This document shows positions 1-7,875 of a stretch of DNA of 64,000 nt, piece after piece; position 1 is the first letter of the stretch, and each line of letters begins with the position of its first letter. The stretch lies in NCBI GenBank assembly GCA_017460745.1, contig JAFUAL010000057.1, positions 1 through 64,000 of the forward strand. Direction: 5' to 3'. This stretch comes from Bacilli bacterium. GTDB lineage: Bacteria > Bacillota_I > Bacilli_A > RF39 > UBA660. The translations under genes were made by a program, and so were the position numbers. The notes under the pieces were generated by a model, which did no database searches, had not been told where the DNA came from, and worked only from the letters and a program-made list of their open reading frames with translations.

Positions 1-366
1 AAAGAAAATATATTATTAACTACTACAACTACTACTAAAGATAATAATATATATTCTTATATCGAATCTAATTTTGGTAGAACATTGTCACCAATAGAAT
101 TAGACAAAATTAAATTGTGGTTGTCATCAGAACAAGAAGAAATAATTAAGTATGCTATTTCTATTGCAGTTATGAATGGAAAATCAACAATTGCATATGT
201 AGATGGTATTTTAAAAAATTGGAAATCAAGAGGATTTACATCACTTGAAGAAATCAAAAATGATAACTCTAATACTTCAACTTTTAATCAAAATACCGAT
301 TCAGATAACGACTTACTTAATTATAACTGGTTAGAAGATGACAACGATGATGATGTATCTAATTAA
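1..366 (+). CDS. Phage replication protein with C-terminal DnaD domain (5' end outside window)
   Basis: The frame is open from base 1 to the TAA at 364-366, so the gene begins left of the window and about 121 C-terminal residues are visible. The segment starting IYSYIESNFG and LSPIELDKI and ending YVDGILKNW matches the conserved C-terminal DnaD/DnaB_2 helical domain, including its YxxxILxxW signature. In firmicute phages such proteins act as replisome organisers that bind origin DNA and help load the helicase. The last 35 residues are Asn/Asp-rich and probably disordered. It lies at the head of the early gene run, consistent with a replication module. Confidence 0.8.
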   Translation, partial: KENILLTTTTTTKDNNIYSYIESNFGRTLSPIELDKIKLWLSSEQEEIIKYAISIAVMNGKSTIAYVDGILKNWKSRGFTSLEEIKNDNSNTSTFNQNTDSDNDLLNYNWLEDDNDDDVSN

Positions 367-443
367 AGACACAGGTTTGTATAATATCACTTTTTCTAAA
401 TTTGTCAACACTTTTTTGAAAAAATGAAAGGATGGTGGTTTTA

Positions 444-911
444 ATGCTTAAAATTTTCAAATATAAATCTTTATATGAAGATGCTAAAACAAAATGCAAT
501 AACTTATCTGAGGAATTATCGGGGTGTAAAAAGAATGCCCTTAGAAAACAATATGAACTTGAAAGAAAAATTGAGGAAATGGAACACAATTCCAAACATT
601 TAAAAGTGCAATTAAAAACAAAAGAACTTGGAGTAAAGCAACTTATAGATAAAATCGAACAAAAACAAAAAGGACTTGATAGTTTAATGAGTGCTTGCAA
701 TAAATTACGACATGATGTCGATGTTAAAGAACATCAACGAAGAGAGTGCATCGGTAAGATGGGAGGACTTACAAGAGTTAAAAATAAGCAAGAAAAAGAA
801 ATTGCAAAATTAGAATCTGAAAAACAAGCAATGCTTATTTTAATAAATAAATTGACCGAAGAGGTAAAACACTTAAAAAATAATAATAAAAAAATAGGAG
901 GAGAAAAATAA
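444..911 (+). CDS. Coiled-coil phage protein of unknown function
   Basis: About 155 residues, rich in Lys and Glu, with heptad-like spacing through most of its length, so a long coiled coil is likely. I prefer the ATG at 444 because AAAGGATGGTGG lies just upstream; an in-frame ATG at 432 sits too close to that purine stretch. The stop overlaps the ATG of the next gene (TAATG), indicating translational coupling to the SpoVG-like gene. No catalytic motif is visible and I do not recognise a family. Confidence 0.65.
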   Translation: MLKIFKYKSLYEDAKTKCNNLSEELSGCKKNALRKQYELERKIEEMEHNSKHLKVQLKTKELGVKQLIDKIEQKQKGLDSLMSACNKLRHDVDVKEHQRRECIGKMGGLTRVKNKQEKEIAKLESEKQAMLILINKLTEEVKHLKNNNKKIGGEK

Positions 912-1201
912 TGAAAATTACAAGTGTTAATGTTAAAAGATTATCAGTAAGTGAGGGATCAAAATTAGAGGGGTTAGCAAGAGTTGTTATAGATAATGCT
1001 TTTGCAGTAGGAGATATTAGAATTATTAGAGGAAATGGAGATAAAGGATTATTTCTAGCATTTCCAAGTAGAAAAACAACAAAGGGAGAATTTAGAGATG
1101 TATGTCATCCAATTAATCCAGTATCAAGAAAAATGTTTGAGGATGCTGTATTAGCAGAATTTAATAAAGTTGAAACTACAGAAGAAACAGCAAGTGAATA
1201 A
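911..1201 (+). CDS. SpoVG-family protein
   Basis: A 96-residue protein that follows the SpoVG fold over almost its whole length: MKITSVNVKRL at the start, DIRIIRGNGDKGLFLAFPS in the middle, then GEFRDVCHPI and a C-terminal helix containing FEDAVLAEF. SpoVG proteins are small site-specific nucleic-acid-binding regulators in Gram-positive bacteria. The phage copy lies in the early operon between a coiled-coil gene and the pcfK-like gene, so a role in early regulation is an inference. Length and motif order are normal for the family. Confidence 0.88.
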   Translation: MKITSVNVKRLSVSEGSKLEGLARVVIDNAFAVGDIRIIRGNGDKGLFLAFPSRKTTKGEFRDVCHPINPVSRKMFEDAVLAEFNKVETTEETASE

Positions 1202-1218
1202 CAAAAGGTGGGGGTAAT

Positions 1219-1716
1219 TTGAAGTGTAAAGATAAATGCGATTCTTGTAATAAGTTCGGTTATTGTAGAGGATATGCTGGAAAAGTATTGTGTGAAAATT
1301 GTATTGAATTATTAGAAAATAGGAGGATTAATATGGAAGGAATTGAAAGAATAAAAGTGCTAGCAAGTGAAGTCAAAGATAAACCTTTATTGAAAATTAT
1401 TGATTATCTTATTTCAAGAACTGATATGTCTGAAAAATATTTAAATGAAGATAAAAACCTTAGTCAGATGATAAGTTTTATAAAATCGTTAGCAAAAAAA
1501 GAGGCAGTAGGCAATGTAGCTTTTATTGAAGATGAGGTAGTTTATGGTTGGGCGATTCACTATTGGGATGAATCAAACGAATCATTAAATCTTGAAAAAG
1601 CAAAAATAGAAGAACCTAAAACTATATCAACTAAAAATGAATCAGCATCAAAACCTAAAACAAAAAAAACTACATGGCATGCAGAAGGGCAACTTTCTTT
1701 ATTCGATATGATGTAA
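1219..1716 (+). CDS. PcfK-like protein with N-terminal zinc-ribbon extension
   Basis: The long form (165 aa) starts at TTG 1219 behind AGGTGGGGG and opens with a Cys-rich segment (CDSCNKFGYC, then VLCENC) that could bind zinc. From about residue 39 it matches PcfK-like proteins: YLISRTDMSEKYLNEDK, then EDEVVYGWAIHYWDE, ending in a SLFDMM tail. A perfect AGGAGG lies 6 nt before an in-frame ATG at 1333, so a shorter 127-residue form may also be made. PcfK-like genes are known next to pcfJ in conjugative plasmids and phages, as here; the biochemical function is not established. Confidence 0.75.
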   Translation: MKCKDKCDSCNKFGYCRGYAGKVLCENCIELLENRRINMEGIERIKVLASEVKDKPLLKIIDYLISRTDMSEKYLNEDKNLSQMISFIKSLAKKEAVGNVAFIEDEVVYGWAIHYWDESNESLNLEKAKIEEPKTISTKNESASKPKTKKTTWHAEGQLSLFDMM

Positions 1717-1717
1717 T

Positions 1718-3199
1718 ATGTATATCAAAAAGAAGGATAGACAACTTTTTAAGGAATTAGATGATAATCTTATATTACCAAGAAAATGGGAAGAATTTAT
1801 ATCCAAAAGAGTGAATAAGAATGGTCTAATACTTAAATTAAAGAAAAAATTTTATTTATGTGTCCATTGCAAAATAGAATTTGAAGAAGAAGATATAAAA
1901 GTGAATGATTATTGCAAGTGCCCTAATTGTGAAAATCATTATTTAGTAAAATCAAATCGTTTACAATTCTATGAATTTAAAGATGAACTTGCTATTCTTG
2001 ATAGGTATAAAGACTATTATGTTGTTAGGCAATTTAGACTACATACAACTTATAAAAAAGAAAATAAAAATTATTATTATGGTCGTTTCAGTAATTACTA
2101 TTATGAATATGGAAGGGTTATTTATGATGAAAAATTATATCCAGTTGAGGAAATAATTAACGAGAATGTAGTAGGAACTATAAACGGATGGTTCATCTCG
2201 TTCAGAAATTTTAATAGTATTGAATGGAGATATATGAGAAGTTATTATTACTACTTACCTAATCAATTAATTTATTATCCTTACAATTTGGAACAAGTGT
2301 TAAGTGATATAAAAAAGCTTAAATATAGTCAACTATGGGAATTAGTAAAACATGTGGATTATCTCGATCTAATTTATTTAATAAATAATTATAATCCAAG
2401 TGTGGAATTATTAACAAAGTTGGGACTCTATAATTTAGCATTATGTCCTAAATCATTTGCAAATAAAAAATCATTTAATGACAGATTTATGGGATTGTCA
2501 AAAGATTACATACCATTTATTCGTGAATACAATTTAGATATTGATGAATTAACTGTTCTATCATATTTAAAAGTTAAAAATATTAATTATATAAAAAGAT
2601 GCAGCGGATTAACTCAGGAGCAATTAAAAGATATTAATAGGAAAGTTAATATAATTTCATTACTTAATAAAACAGACTTTGATAAAAATAAATTTTATGA
2701 ATATAGAGATTATCTTTCAATAGCAAAACAACTAAAACTTAATATGAAAGATAAAACAACTTTATATCCTAAAAACATTAAAAAGGCACATGATAAAGTT
2801 GTCAAAGAATATGAAGAAAAAAAAGATAAAATGTTAAATAATTCAATAATTAGAAGAGGAAAGCAATTAAAATGTAATATATATCAAAATAAGACTTATA
2901 TTATATTTCCAGCAACTACTTATGATTCATTAATAGATGAGTCAAGTCAACAAAATAATTGTGTTAGAACTTATGCAGAACGAATTGCAAAAGGGGAGTG
3001 TGATATTTATTTTATGCGATTATCCAAAGATAGAGAACACTCGCTCGTAACTGTTGAAGTAAAAGATAATAAAGTAGTTCAAAAAAGAACTAAAAACAAT
3101 CAAGTTACTACCAAAAGTCAAAATAATTTTTTGCAGCTTTGGGAAGATAAGATATTAAAAGGAGTTAGAAATGAAAAAAGACTTAATGAAAATAATTAA
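1718..3199 (+). CDS. PcfJ-like protein
   Basis: This 493-residue protein begins one base after the PcfK-like stop. Residues about 47-75 hold a zinc-ribbon-like set (CVHC, then CKCPNC). The C-terminal 110 residues carry the PcfJ signature: a polar stretch ending in NNCV, then a Tyr, then a short acidic segment leading to a YFMRL strand and a conserved Glu strand (HSLVTVEV). The middle is Tyr/Lys/Asn-rich. PcfJ-like proteins are widespread in firmicute plasmids and phages beside PcfK; their role is unknown. The 3' end overlaps the MazG-like gene by 29 nt. Confidence 0.78.
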   Translation: MYIKKKDRQLFKELDDNLILPRKWEEFISKRVNKNGLILKLKKKFYLCVHCKIEFEEEDIKVNDYCKCPNCENHYLVKSNRLQFYEFKDELAILDRYKDYYVVRQFRLHTTYKKENKNYYYGRFSNYYYEYGRVIYDEKLYPVEEIINENVVGTINGWFISFRNFNSIEWRYMRSYYYYLPNQLIYYPYNLEQVLSDIKKLKYSQLWELVKHVDYLDLIYLINNYNPSVELLTKLGLYNLALCPKSFANKKSFNDRFMGLSKDYIPFIREYNLDIDELTVLSYLKVKNINYIKRCSGLTQEQLKDINRKVNIISLLNKTDFDKNKFYEYRDYLSIAKQLKLNMKDKTTLYPKNIKKAHDKVVKEYEEKKDKMLNNSIIRRGKQLKCNIYQNKTYIIFPATTYDSLIDESSQQNNCVRTYAERIAKGECDIYFMRLSKDREHSLVTVEVKDNKVVQKRTKNNQVTTKSQNNFLQLWEDKILKGVRNEKRLNENN

Positions 3200-3527
3200 C
3201 TATTACGGAATTAAAAAGCAATTAAAATATTTACAAAGCGAGGTATTTGAATTAAATGAGGCAGTTATTCAACATGAGGAAAGTAAAAGAAATCCGATTG
3301 ATGTTATTGTTGATGTATTAGAACCGGTAATAGCAATGTTAAATAATAGAAACCCTATAAAAACTACTGATGCTATAAAAGACGAAATTGCTGATGTAAT
3401 GGTTATGTTAAAACAAATACAATATTTATACGAAATTAATGATATTGAAATAACTAATGTTATGAAACAAAAAATATCAAGACAACTCGAAAGAATTGAG
3501 GAGGAACAAAATGCCGAGAACATATAA
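3171..3527 (+). CDS. MazG-like nucleotide pyrophosphohydrolase-type protein
   Basis: A 118-residue helical protein with the acidic pattern of the all-alpha NTP-PPase (MazG) superfamily: QSEVFELNEAV in helix one and KDEIADVMVMLKQI in helix two, which supply the Glu/Asp residues for Mg2+ binding in that family. Such phage enzymes hydrolyse NTPs or dNTPs and are thought to shape the nucleotide pool or alarmone level. AAAAGGAG precedes ATG 3171 within the end of the pcfJ-like gene. Substrate cannot be read from sequence. Confidence 0.7.
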   Translation: MKKDLMKIINYYGIKKQLKYLQSEVFELNEAVIQHEESKRNPIDVIVDVLEPVIAMLNNRNPIKTTDAIKDEIADVMVMLKQIQYLYEINDIEITNVMKQKISRQLERIEEEQNAENI

Positions 3528-3810
3528 AAATAATTGGGTTGCTAAAAAAATGGTTGTCAATTTCAATCAAAAGCAATGGAGACAAGATTTAGCATCATTT
3601 ATTGTTAATAAATTGAATTGGTATGATGTTAGAGTAAGTCGTTCAAGAACAATTGAAAAAAGTTCAAAGTATAATGATGGAATAAAAGAATTTGAAATAT
3701 ATGATTCATATAATAATTATTTCAAAGTAACTTATTCTAATCAAAATACAATTATATCAACATCACATCCTGAGATACTTAATGAATATCTCATAAATAA
3801 AGGAAATTAA
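3511..3810 (+). CDS. Small phage protein of unknown function
   Basis: A 99-residue basic protein. The start is ATG 3511, placed 6 nt after AGGAGG; an upstream in-frame TTG at 3496 would put that ribosome site inside the coding sequence. It overlaps the MazG-like gene by 17 nt. The sequence mixes charged residues with Tyr/Asn-rich strands (DGIKEFEIYDSYNNYFKVTY), suggesting a small alpha/beta or beta fold. No family recognised. Confidence 0.6.
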   Translation: MPRTYKNNWVAKKMVVNFNQKQWRQDLASFIVNKLNWYDVRVSRSRTIEKSSKYNDGIKEFEIYDSYNNYFKVTYSNQNTIISTSHPEILNEYLINKGN

Positions 3811-3811
3811 T

Positions 3812-4048
3812 ATGAATATTGAAGATTTAATAAATAGAGGTTTTCAAGAACGTCATTATATTGATTTAGGAAAATCTTTTGTGAAAGAATATAAAGGTCA
3901 TAATTTTTGGTATTCAATTATTGTTTCTGAAACTGGAAGTGTATTTATAACGAATTTTGATGAAGAAAATTCAAAAACATTTTGCTTAAATTTAAGCAAA
4001 GAATTTACAGATGATTTATTATTTATAATTCCATTTGTAAATAAATAA
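3812..4048 (+). CDS. Small phage protein of unknown function
   Basis: A 78-residue acidic/aromatic protein starting two bases after the preceding stop, presumably translated by coupling. Alternating hydrophobic and polar strands (HNFWYSIIVSETGSVFITNF) suggest a small beta-rich domain. I recognise no family or motif. Confidence 0.55.
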   Translation: MNIEDLINRGFQERHYIDLGKSFVKEYKGHNFWYSIIVSETGSVFITNFDEENSKTFCLNLSKEFTDDLLFIIPFVNK

Positions 4049-4088
4049 AAAGAGAATAAAAAGGGGAATTATGTTATAGGAGGAATTT

Positions 4089-5246
4089 ATGCAAATAGTA
4101 AATAAAAATATTACTGAAATCAAAGAATATGAAAATAATCCTAGAAATAATGATGGTGCAGTAGAATATGTTGCAAATTCCATAAAAGAATTTGGATTTA
4201 AAGTTCCAATTGTTATTGATAAAAACAATGTAATTGTTGCAGGACATACTAGATATAAAGCATCTAAATTACTCGGAATAACAGAAATCCCCTGTATTAT
4301 TGCAGATGATTTAACTGAAGAACAAATTAAAGCATACAGATTAGTTGATAATAAATCCGCAGAATATGCAACTTGGGATATGGCATTATTAAATATGGAA
4401 CTTGAAAGTTTACAGGATTTTGATATGGAATTATTTGATTTCGATATTGAAAAAGATTTAAAAGAAGTTGTTGATGATGATTATGAAATAGAATTACCTG
4501 AAGAACCTAAAACAAAATATGGAGATATATACAAATTAGGAAATCATTATTTAATGTGTGGAGATAGCACTAACAAAGATGATGTTGATAAATTAATGAA
4601 TAATGAATTTGCTGATTTAGTAGTAACCGATCCACCATATAATGTAAATTATGAAGGAAAAACTGAAGATAATTTAAAAATAATGAATGACAATATGGAT
4701 AATGATAAGTTTTATTCCTTTTTAAAGCAAGCATATGATAATTTATATAGTCATACAAGAGATGGTGGTTCTATATATGTATTTCATGCTGATACTGAAG
4801 GATTAAATTTTAGAAAAGCTTTTAGTGAATCAGGATATAAATTAGCAGAATGTCTTGTTTGGGTAAAAAACTCATTTGTAATGGGGAGACAAGATTATCA
4901 ATGGAAACACGAACCTATATTGTATGGTTGGAAATTAGGTGCAAGTCATTACTTTGTAGGAGATAGAAATTTAAGCACAGTATTAGAATTTGATAAACCT
5001 AATAGAAATGCAGAACATCCAACAATGAAACCTGTTGAATTAGTTGCTTATTTAATTAGAAATTCAAGTCAAAAGAATAATATCATTTTAGATTTGTTTG
5101 GAGGTAGTGGTTCAACACTTATTGCCTGTGAACAATTAGAAAGAAAAGCATTTTTAATGGAACTTGATGAAAGATATTGTGATGTTATTATTGACAGATG
5201 GGAGAAATTTACTAATCAAAAAGCTGAACTAATCAATGGGGAATAA
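4089..5246 (+). CDS. ParB-domain/DNA methyltransferase fusion
   Basis: Residues 1 to about 115 form a ParB/Srx-like domain (NPRNNDGAVEYVANSI, then VIVAGHTRYKA). Residues about 150-375 form an amino-methyltransferase domain with motif IV DPPY at 181-184 and the SAM-binding motif FGGSGST near residue 346. The order (catalytic motif before the SAM motif) is that of the beta class, which methylates N6-adenine or N4-cytosine. No restriction endonuclease lies beside it, so it is probably an orphan phage methylase used to evade host restriction or to mark phage DNA (inference). AGGAGGAATTT precedes the start. The target site cannot be predicted. Confidence 0.9.
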   Translation: MQIVNKNITEIKEYENNPRNNDGAVEYVANSIKEFGFKVPIVIDKNNVIVAGHTRYKASKLLGITEIPCIIADDLTEEQIKAYRLVDNKSAEYATWDMALLNMELESLQDFDMELFDFDIEKDLKEVVDDDYEIELPEEPKTKYGDIYKLGNHYLMCGDSTNKDDVDKLMNNEFADLVVTDPPYNVNYEGKTEDNLKIMNDNMDNDKFYSFLKQAYDNLYSHTRDGGSIYVFHADTEGLNFRKAFSESGYKLAECLVWVKNSFVMGRQDYQWKHEPILYGWKLGASHYFVGDRNLSTVLEFDKPNRNAEHPTMKPVELVAYLIRNSSQKNNIILDLFGGSGSTLIACEQLERKAFLMELDERYCDVIIDRWEKFTNQKAELINGE

Positions 5247-5249
5247 CAT

Positions 5250-5540
5250 ATGGATAAGGAACTAAAAATAAGCAAAGATTTTTTTGAAAAGTTATGTGCC
5301 TTACAATGTGATATTAAGGAAATATGCGGTGCTTTCAATTGTTCTGAGGAACAAATAAGGAACTGGTGCAAAAAAACTTATAATGCCGATTTTAATGATG
5401 TTTATAGAGTTAAATCAACAAGAGGAAAAATTAATTTAAGAAATTTACAATTTAAATTAGCAGAAAAAAGTCCAACGATGGCGATATATCTAGGAAAGGT
5501 ATATTTAAATCAAGATGACGGAAGTAAAAATAAAAATTGA
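5250..5540 (+). CDS. Small HTH-type phage protein
   Basis: A 96-residue protein that starts 3 nt after the methyltransferase stop. The segment LQCDIKEICGAFNCSEEQIRNWCKKTYN resembles a helix-turn-helix of the kind found at the N-terminus of small terminases and transposase-like regulators, followed by a helical tail containing AEKSPTMAIYLGK. The true TerS is 6.7 kb downstream, so this is more likely a separate DNA-binding protein. Function is unknown. Confidence 0.6.
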   Translation: MDKELKISKDFFEKLCALQCDIKEICGAFNCSEEQIRNWCKKTYNADFNDVYRVKSTRGKINLRNLQFKLAEKSPTMAIYLGKVYLNQDDGSKNKN

Positions 5541-5552
5541 AAGGCGGTAGTT

Positions 5553-5831
5553 ATGAATAAAATAATTAAATGTATATTATCATTAACTCCAAGAGGAAAA
5601 ATGATAGTAAAAATAAATACATTGGAAAATGAAAATGAAAGTTTAAAAAATATTATAAATAATGAGTTATATAAGGATTTTATAAAAATTATATCTCAAC
5701 CTCATGAGATTACTCGATTAGAAGGAGAAATTATACAAATTAAAAATAATGCACGAATTATGATTGAGGACTTGCAATTAGAAAATAAGAATTTAAAAAC
5801 AGAAATAAAGAGATTAAAGGAGAAATTATAA
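5553..5831 (+). CDS. Coiled-coil phage protein
   Basis: A 92-residue protein whose last two thirds are heptad-rich (LENENESLKNII, then LQLENKNLKTEIKRLKEKL), giving a leucine-zipper-like coiled coil. AAAGGCGG lies before the ATG. No enzymatic motif and no family recognised. Confidence 0.6.
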   Translation: MNKIIKCILSLTPRGKMIVKINTLENENESLKNIINNELYKDFIKIISQPHEITRLEGEIIQIKNNARIMIEDLQLENKNLKTEIKRLKEKL

Positions 5832-5832
5832 A

Positions 5833-6117
5833 ATGAAAAATAATGAATTTGAAAAATTGTGTAAAAAATTAGTATTGGATTATTTCAATGCCAAGAAAGA
5901 AAAAACGGATAAATTTATATTAAAGGAAGAAGATATTTTCATTGTATGGATATGTAAGACTTTGCAAAATAATAAAGCATTAGTTAGCACTAATGTTGTT
6001 GATGGTATGTATTACGAAATAACATACAATGGAGATAAAAACGAAACCTATTTTGATGCTTATAAAAAATGGGATAATGTAGTATATACAAATGCAGAAG
6101 AAGTGGAGGTAATATAA
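5833..6117 (+). CDS. Small phage protein of unknown function
   Basis: A 94-residue protein with AAAGGAG upstream and its stop overlapping the next start (TAATG). An N-terminal Lys-rich helix is followed by beta-like segments (YYEITYNGDKNETYFDAYKKW). No family recognised. Confidence 0.55.
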   Translation: MKNNEFEKLCKKLVLDYFNAKKEKTDKFILKEEDIFIVWICKTLQNNKALVSTNVVDGMYYEITYNGDKNETYFDAYKKWDNVVYTNAEEVEVI

Positions 6118-6365
6118 TGGAATTTGATGTAAGATTATATGATTCTGTATCCAATGGTGGATTAGGTAGATGTCATTTACTAAAAAAGAAAAATGGCGGT
6201 TGTATGAACATTAAAATGGTGTATTTATTTTATAGTCAAGATAATTCACAACATTTCATAGTTTGCGAAGGAATATGTGGAGATAAAGATTATTGTTCAT
6301 TTGATTATGCTGTATATTTTAGTTCACTAGATGCAGCAATAAAATATTTTGATAAATTAAAATAG
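6117..6365 (+). CDS. Small phage protein of unknown function
   Basis: An 82-residue protein translationally coupled to the preceding gene. It contains scattered Cys residues (GRCH, GGCM, VCEGICG, YCSF) with no clear zinc-ribbon spacing, and a C-terminal helix DAAIKYFDKLK. Small acidic phage proteins in such early arrays sometimes act against host defences, but nothing here shows that. Confidence 0.5.
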   Translation: MEFDVRLYDSVSNGGLGRCHLLKKKNGGCMNIKMVYLFYSQDNSQHFIVCEGICGDKDYCSFDYAVYFSSLDAAIKYFDKLK

Positions 6366-6373
6366 GAGAGTAT

Positions 6374-6571
6374 ATGAAAAAGAAAAAAACATTGCAAGAT
6401 TTATTAGATATTACAAATATATCAGATGAAGATTTTCAAAAATTAAATTGGAAAGAAAAGCAAAAATATTACAATGCAAAATGTAAATTAGGAAAAATTT
6501 GTTTTGTTTCAAGAAATAAAGAGGGTAAAGGATTAACTTATAGAAAGAAGAAACAAGATGAAGGAGTGTAG
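6374..6571 (+). CDS. Small basic phage protein
   Basis: A 65-residue, Lys-rich protein behind AGGAGAG. The middle (ISDEDFQKLNWKEKQKYYNAK) looks like a short helical segment. Its 3' end overlaps the next gene by 14 nt in another frame. No family recognised. Confidence 0.5.
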   Translation: MKKKKTLQDLLDITNISDEDFQKLNWKEKQKYYNAKCKLGKICFVSRNKEGKGLTYRKKKQDEGV

Positions 6572-6755
6572 TTATTGTCAAGCACAAATTAATCCTGATA
6601 TAGATTCGTATTTCACTTGTCAAGATAATTTTATTCAAACAAAATATTTTGATACTGAAGATGAAAATGTATTTTGTAGTCAAGAGTGCTTTTGTAATTA
6701 TATTCAGCTGGAAGAAATAGAACCTGAAGATAATGAATTAATAGAGGAGGATTAG
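6558..6755 (+). CDS. Small zinc-ribbon-like phage protein
   Basis: A 65-residue acidic protein with paired cysteines near both ends (CSYC at residues 4-7 and FCSQECFC around residue 40), a spacing compatible with one four-Cys zinc site, and a Glu-rich tail. It overlaps the preceding gene by 14 nt. Function unknown. Confidence 0.55.
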   Translation: MKECSYCQAQINPDIDSYFTCQDNFIQTKYFDTEDENVFCSQECFCNYIQLEEIEPEDNELIEED

Positions 6756-7001
6756 ATGGAATTAAAAGAAATATTAAATAATAAAATTAGGGAATTTAAT
6801 GTAACTGTTTATGATATCAAAACAGAATTAGAACAAGATAATTTATATTTAAAAGTTTATATTATGGGAGAAAATAAAATTGATTTTGATACTCTATCAG
6901 CAGTATCTCCTATAATAAGTGCTACATTACAAATTGATTGTAAAGAGTTAATACCTGAAGATTATATTCTTCAAGTTTTAACTAATAAACAGGAGAATTA
7001 A
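6756..7001 (+). CDS. Small phage protein of unknown function
   Basis: An 81-residue protein that begins directly after the preceding stop (AGAGGAGG upstream). Predicted beta-alpha pattern: VYDIKTELEQDNLYLKVYIMG, then DTLSAVSPIISATL and YILQVLT. It resembles a compact alpha/beta domain but I do not recognise it. Confidence 0.55.
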   Translation: MELKEILNNKIREFNVTVYDIKTELEQDNLYLKVYIMGENKIDFDTLSAVSPIISATLQIDCKELIPEDYILQVLTNKQEN

Positions 7002-7156
7002 TGAATAAAGTATTCAGATTTGTTTATGGACTAGGTTGTTTTATTATTGCACAGGCACTATTTTTAGGTGTTATAGATACTTCTAATATCAAATCATTTT
7101 TAATAATTATCTTAAATGCAATAGCATTTATTATGCTAGTTATGAAGGAGCAATAA
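7001..7156 (+). CDS. 51-residue two-helix membrane protein
   Basis: ATG 7001 follows AGGAG and opens a 51-codon frame ending at TAA 7154-7156, which overlaps the ATG of the next gene. Two hydrophobic stretches (VYGLGCFIIAQALFLGV and SFLIIILNAIAFIML) are joined by a short polar turn, so a hairpin in the membrane is likely. Good ribosome site and coupling on both sides argue that it is real. Function unknown. Confidence 0.65.
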   Translation: MNKVFRFVYGLGCFIIAQALFLGVIDTSNIKSFLIIILNAIAFIMLVMKEQ

Positions 7157-7404
7157 TGAAAAAAATATTAGAAAGACTTAGATATTTATATTATTCTAAG
7201 GAATACCGAAAAAAATATTCCAAAGAAAATATTGAAAAAATAAAAAATGCTAATCATATATATTTAGCTCGTGGTAATGGTAAAACGAGATTATCTATTG
7301 AATTTTTTTACATAAAAGTCGTAGAAAATCATTGCTGGGCATTAGCAAGCAAATTGAGAAAAGGTATAAAAGAAATTTATGGAGGAATAAGAGGAATAAT
7401 ATGA
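7156..7404 (+). CDS. Small phage protein with Walker-A-like ARGNGKT motif
   Basis: An 82-residue basic protein. Residues around 38-44 read ARGNGKT followed by a hydrophobic helix, which resembles the P-loop of phage terminases and other ATPases, yet the protein is far too short for a complete ATPase and has no Walker B. It may be the remnant N-terminus of a larger ATPase or a chance match. It is coupled to its upstream neighbour by TAATG. Confidence 0.5.
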   Translation: MKKILERLRYLYYSKEYRKKYSKENIEKIKNANHIYLARGNGKTRLSIEFFYIKVVENHCWALASKLRKGIKEIYGGIRGII

Positions 7405-7709
7405 ACAATAATAGCGAAATAGAAAATGAATTAATAGAATTAGAATATGTAGAAGTTAAAATACCAGCTCTTGAAGGAGTAGATTTAATAAAAATAGTAG
7501 AATCGTTTAATGACGAACAATTATATTATGTAGGTGCTCTTGCAAAAGCATATGAGAAAAAATTAAATGAAAATATGGAATTACAAGAACAACTTAATAT
7601 AGCACATAAAGCATATTCTTCATTAAATGATAATTTAGATAAAATAATAAAATCAACAGAAAGTGTAAAAAATAATATGAAATTCATAAAGAAGATTTTG
7701 GAGTTATAG
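7401..7709 (+). CDS. Coiled-coil phage protein
   Basis: The start ATG at 7401 follows GAGGAATAAT and overlaps the end of the preceding gene, giving 102 residues; a longer in-frame reading from 7332 lacks a ribosome site. Acidic N-terminus, then a helical region (YVGALAKAYEKKLNENMELQEQLN and a second helix to the end). No family recognised. Confidence 0.55.
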   Translation: MNNNSEIENELIELEYVEVKIPALEGVDLIKIVESFNDEQLYYVGALAKAYEKKLNENMELQEQLNIAHKAYSSLNDNLDKIIKSTESVKNNMKFIKKILEL

Positions 7710-7762
7710 AAGGTATAAAATAACTTGAAAAAAACTATAAAAAATCTTAAAAACTATTTTTT

Positions 7763-7793
7763 TTGAAATAGTTTTGTAAACACTTGATATATA
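7763..7793 (+). promoter_or_regulatory. Candidate promoter for the recombinase gene, inside an inverted repeat
   Basis: TTGAAA at 7763-7768 and TATATA at 7788-7793 are 19 bp apart, and TGA just before the latter makes an extended -10. The -35 box lies in the right arm of a perfect 10-bp inverted repeat (AAAACTATTT at 7750-7759 with AAATAGTTTT at 7766-7775), which could be an operator or a weak terminator for the upstream genes. The rest of the 166-bp gap 7710-7875 shows nothing else I can name. Confidence 0.4.
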
Positions 7794-7875
7794 TAGAAAA
7801 AGTTAGAATTAGTTGGAGGTAACAAAATTATTAAGGAATGTTACTTCTAATATAGGGGGTAGAAAACGAGGTGAT

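Noticed and set aside
5250-5540. HTH gene after the methyltransferase as the terminase small subunit
   Set aside because: A P27-type TerS lies directly before TerL at 11950, so this one is more likely a separate DNA-binding protein.
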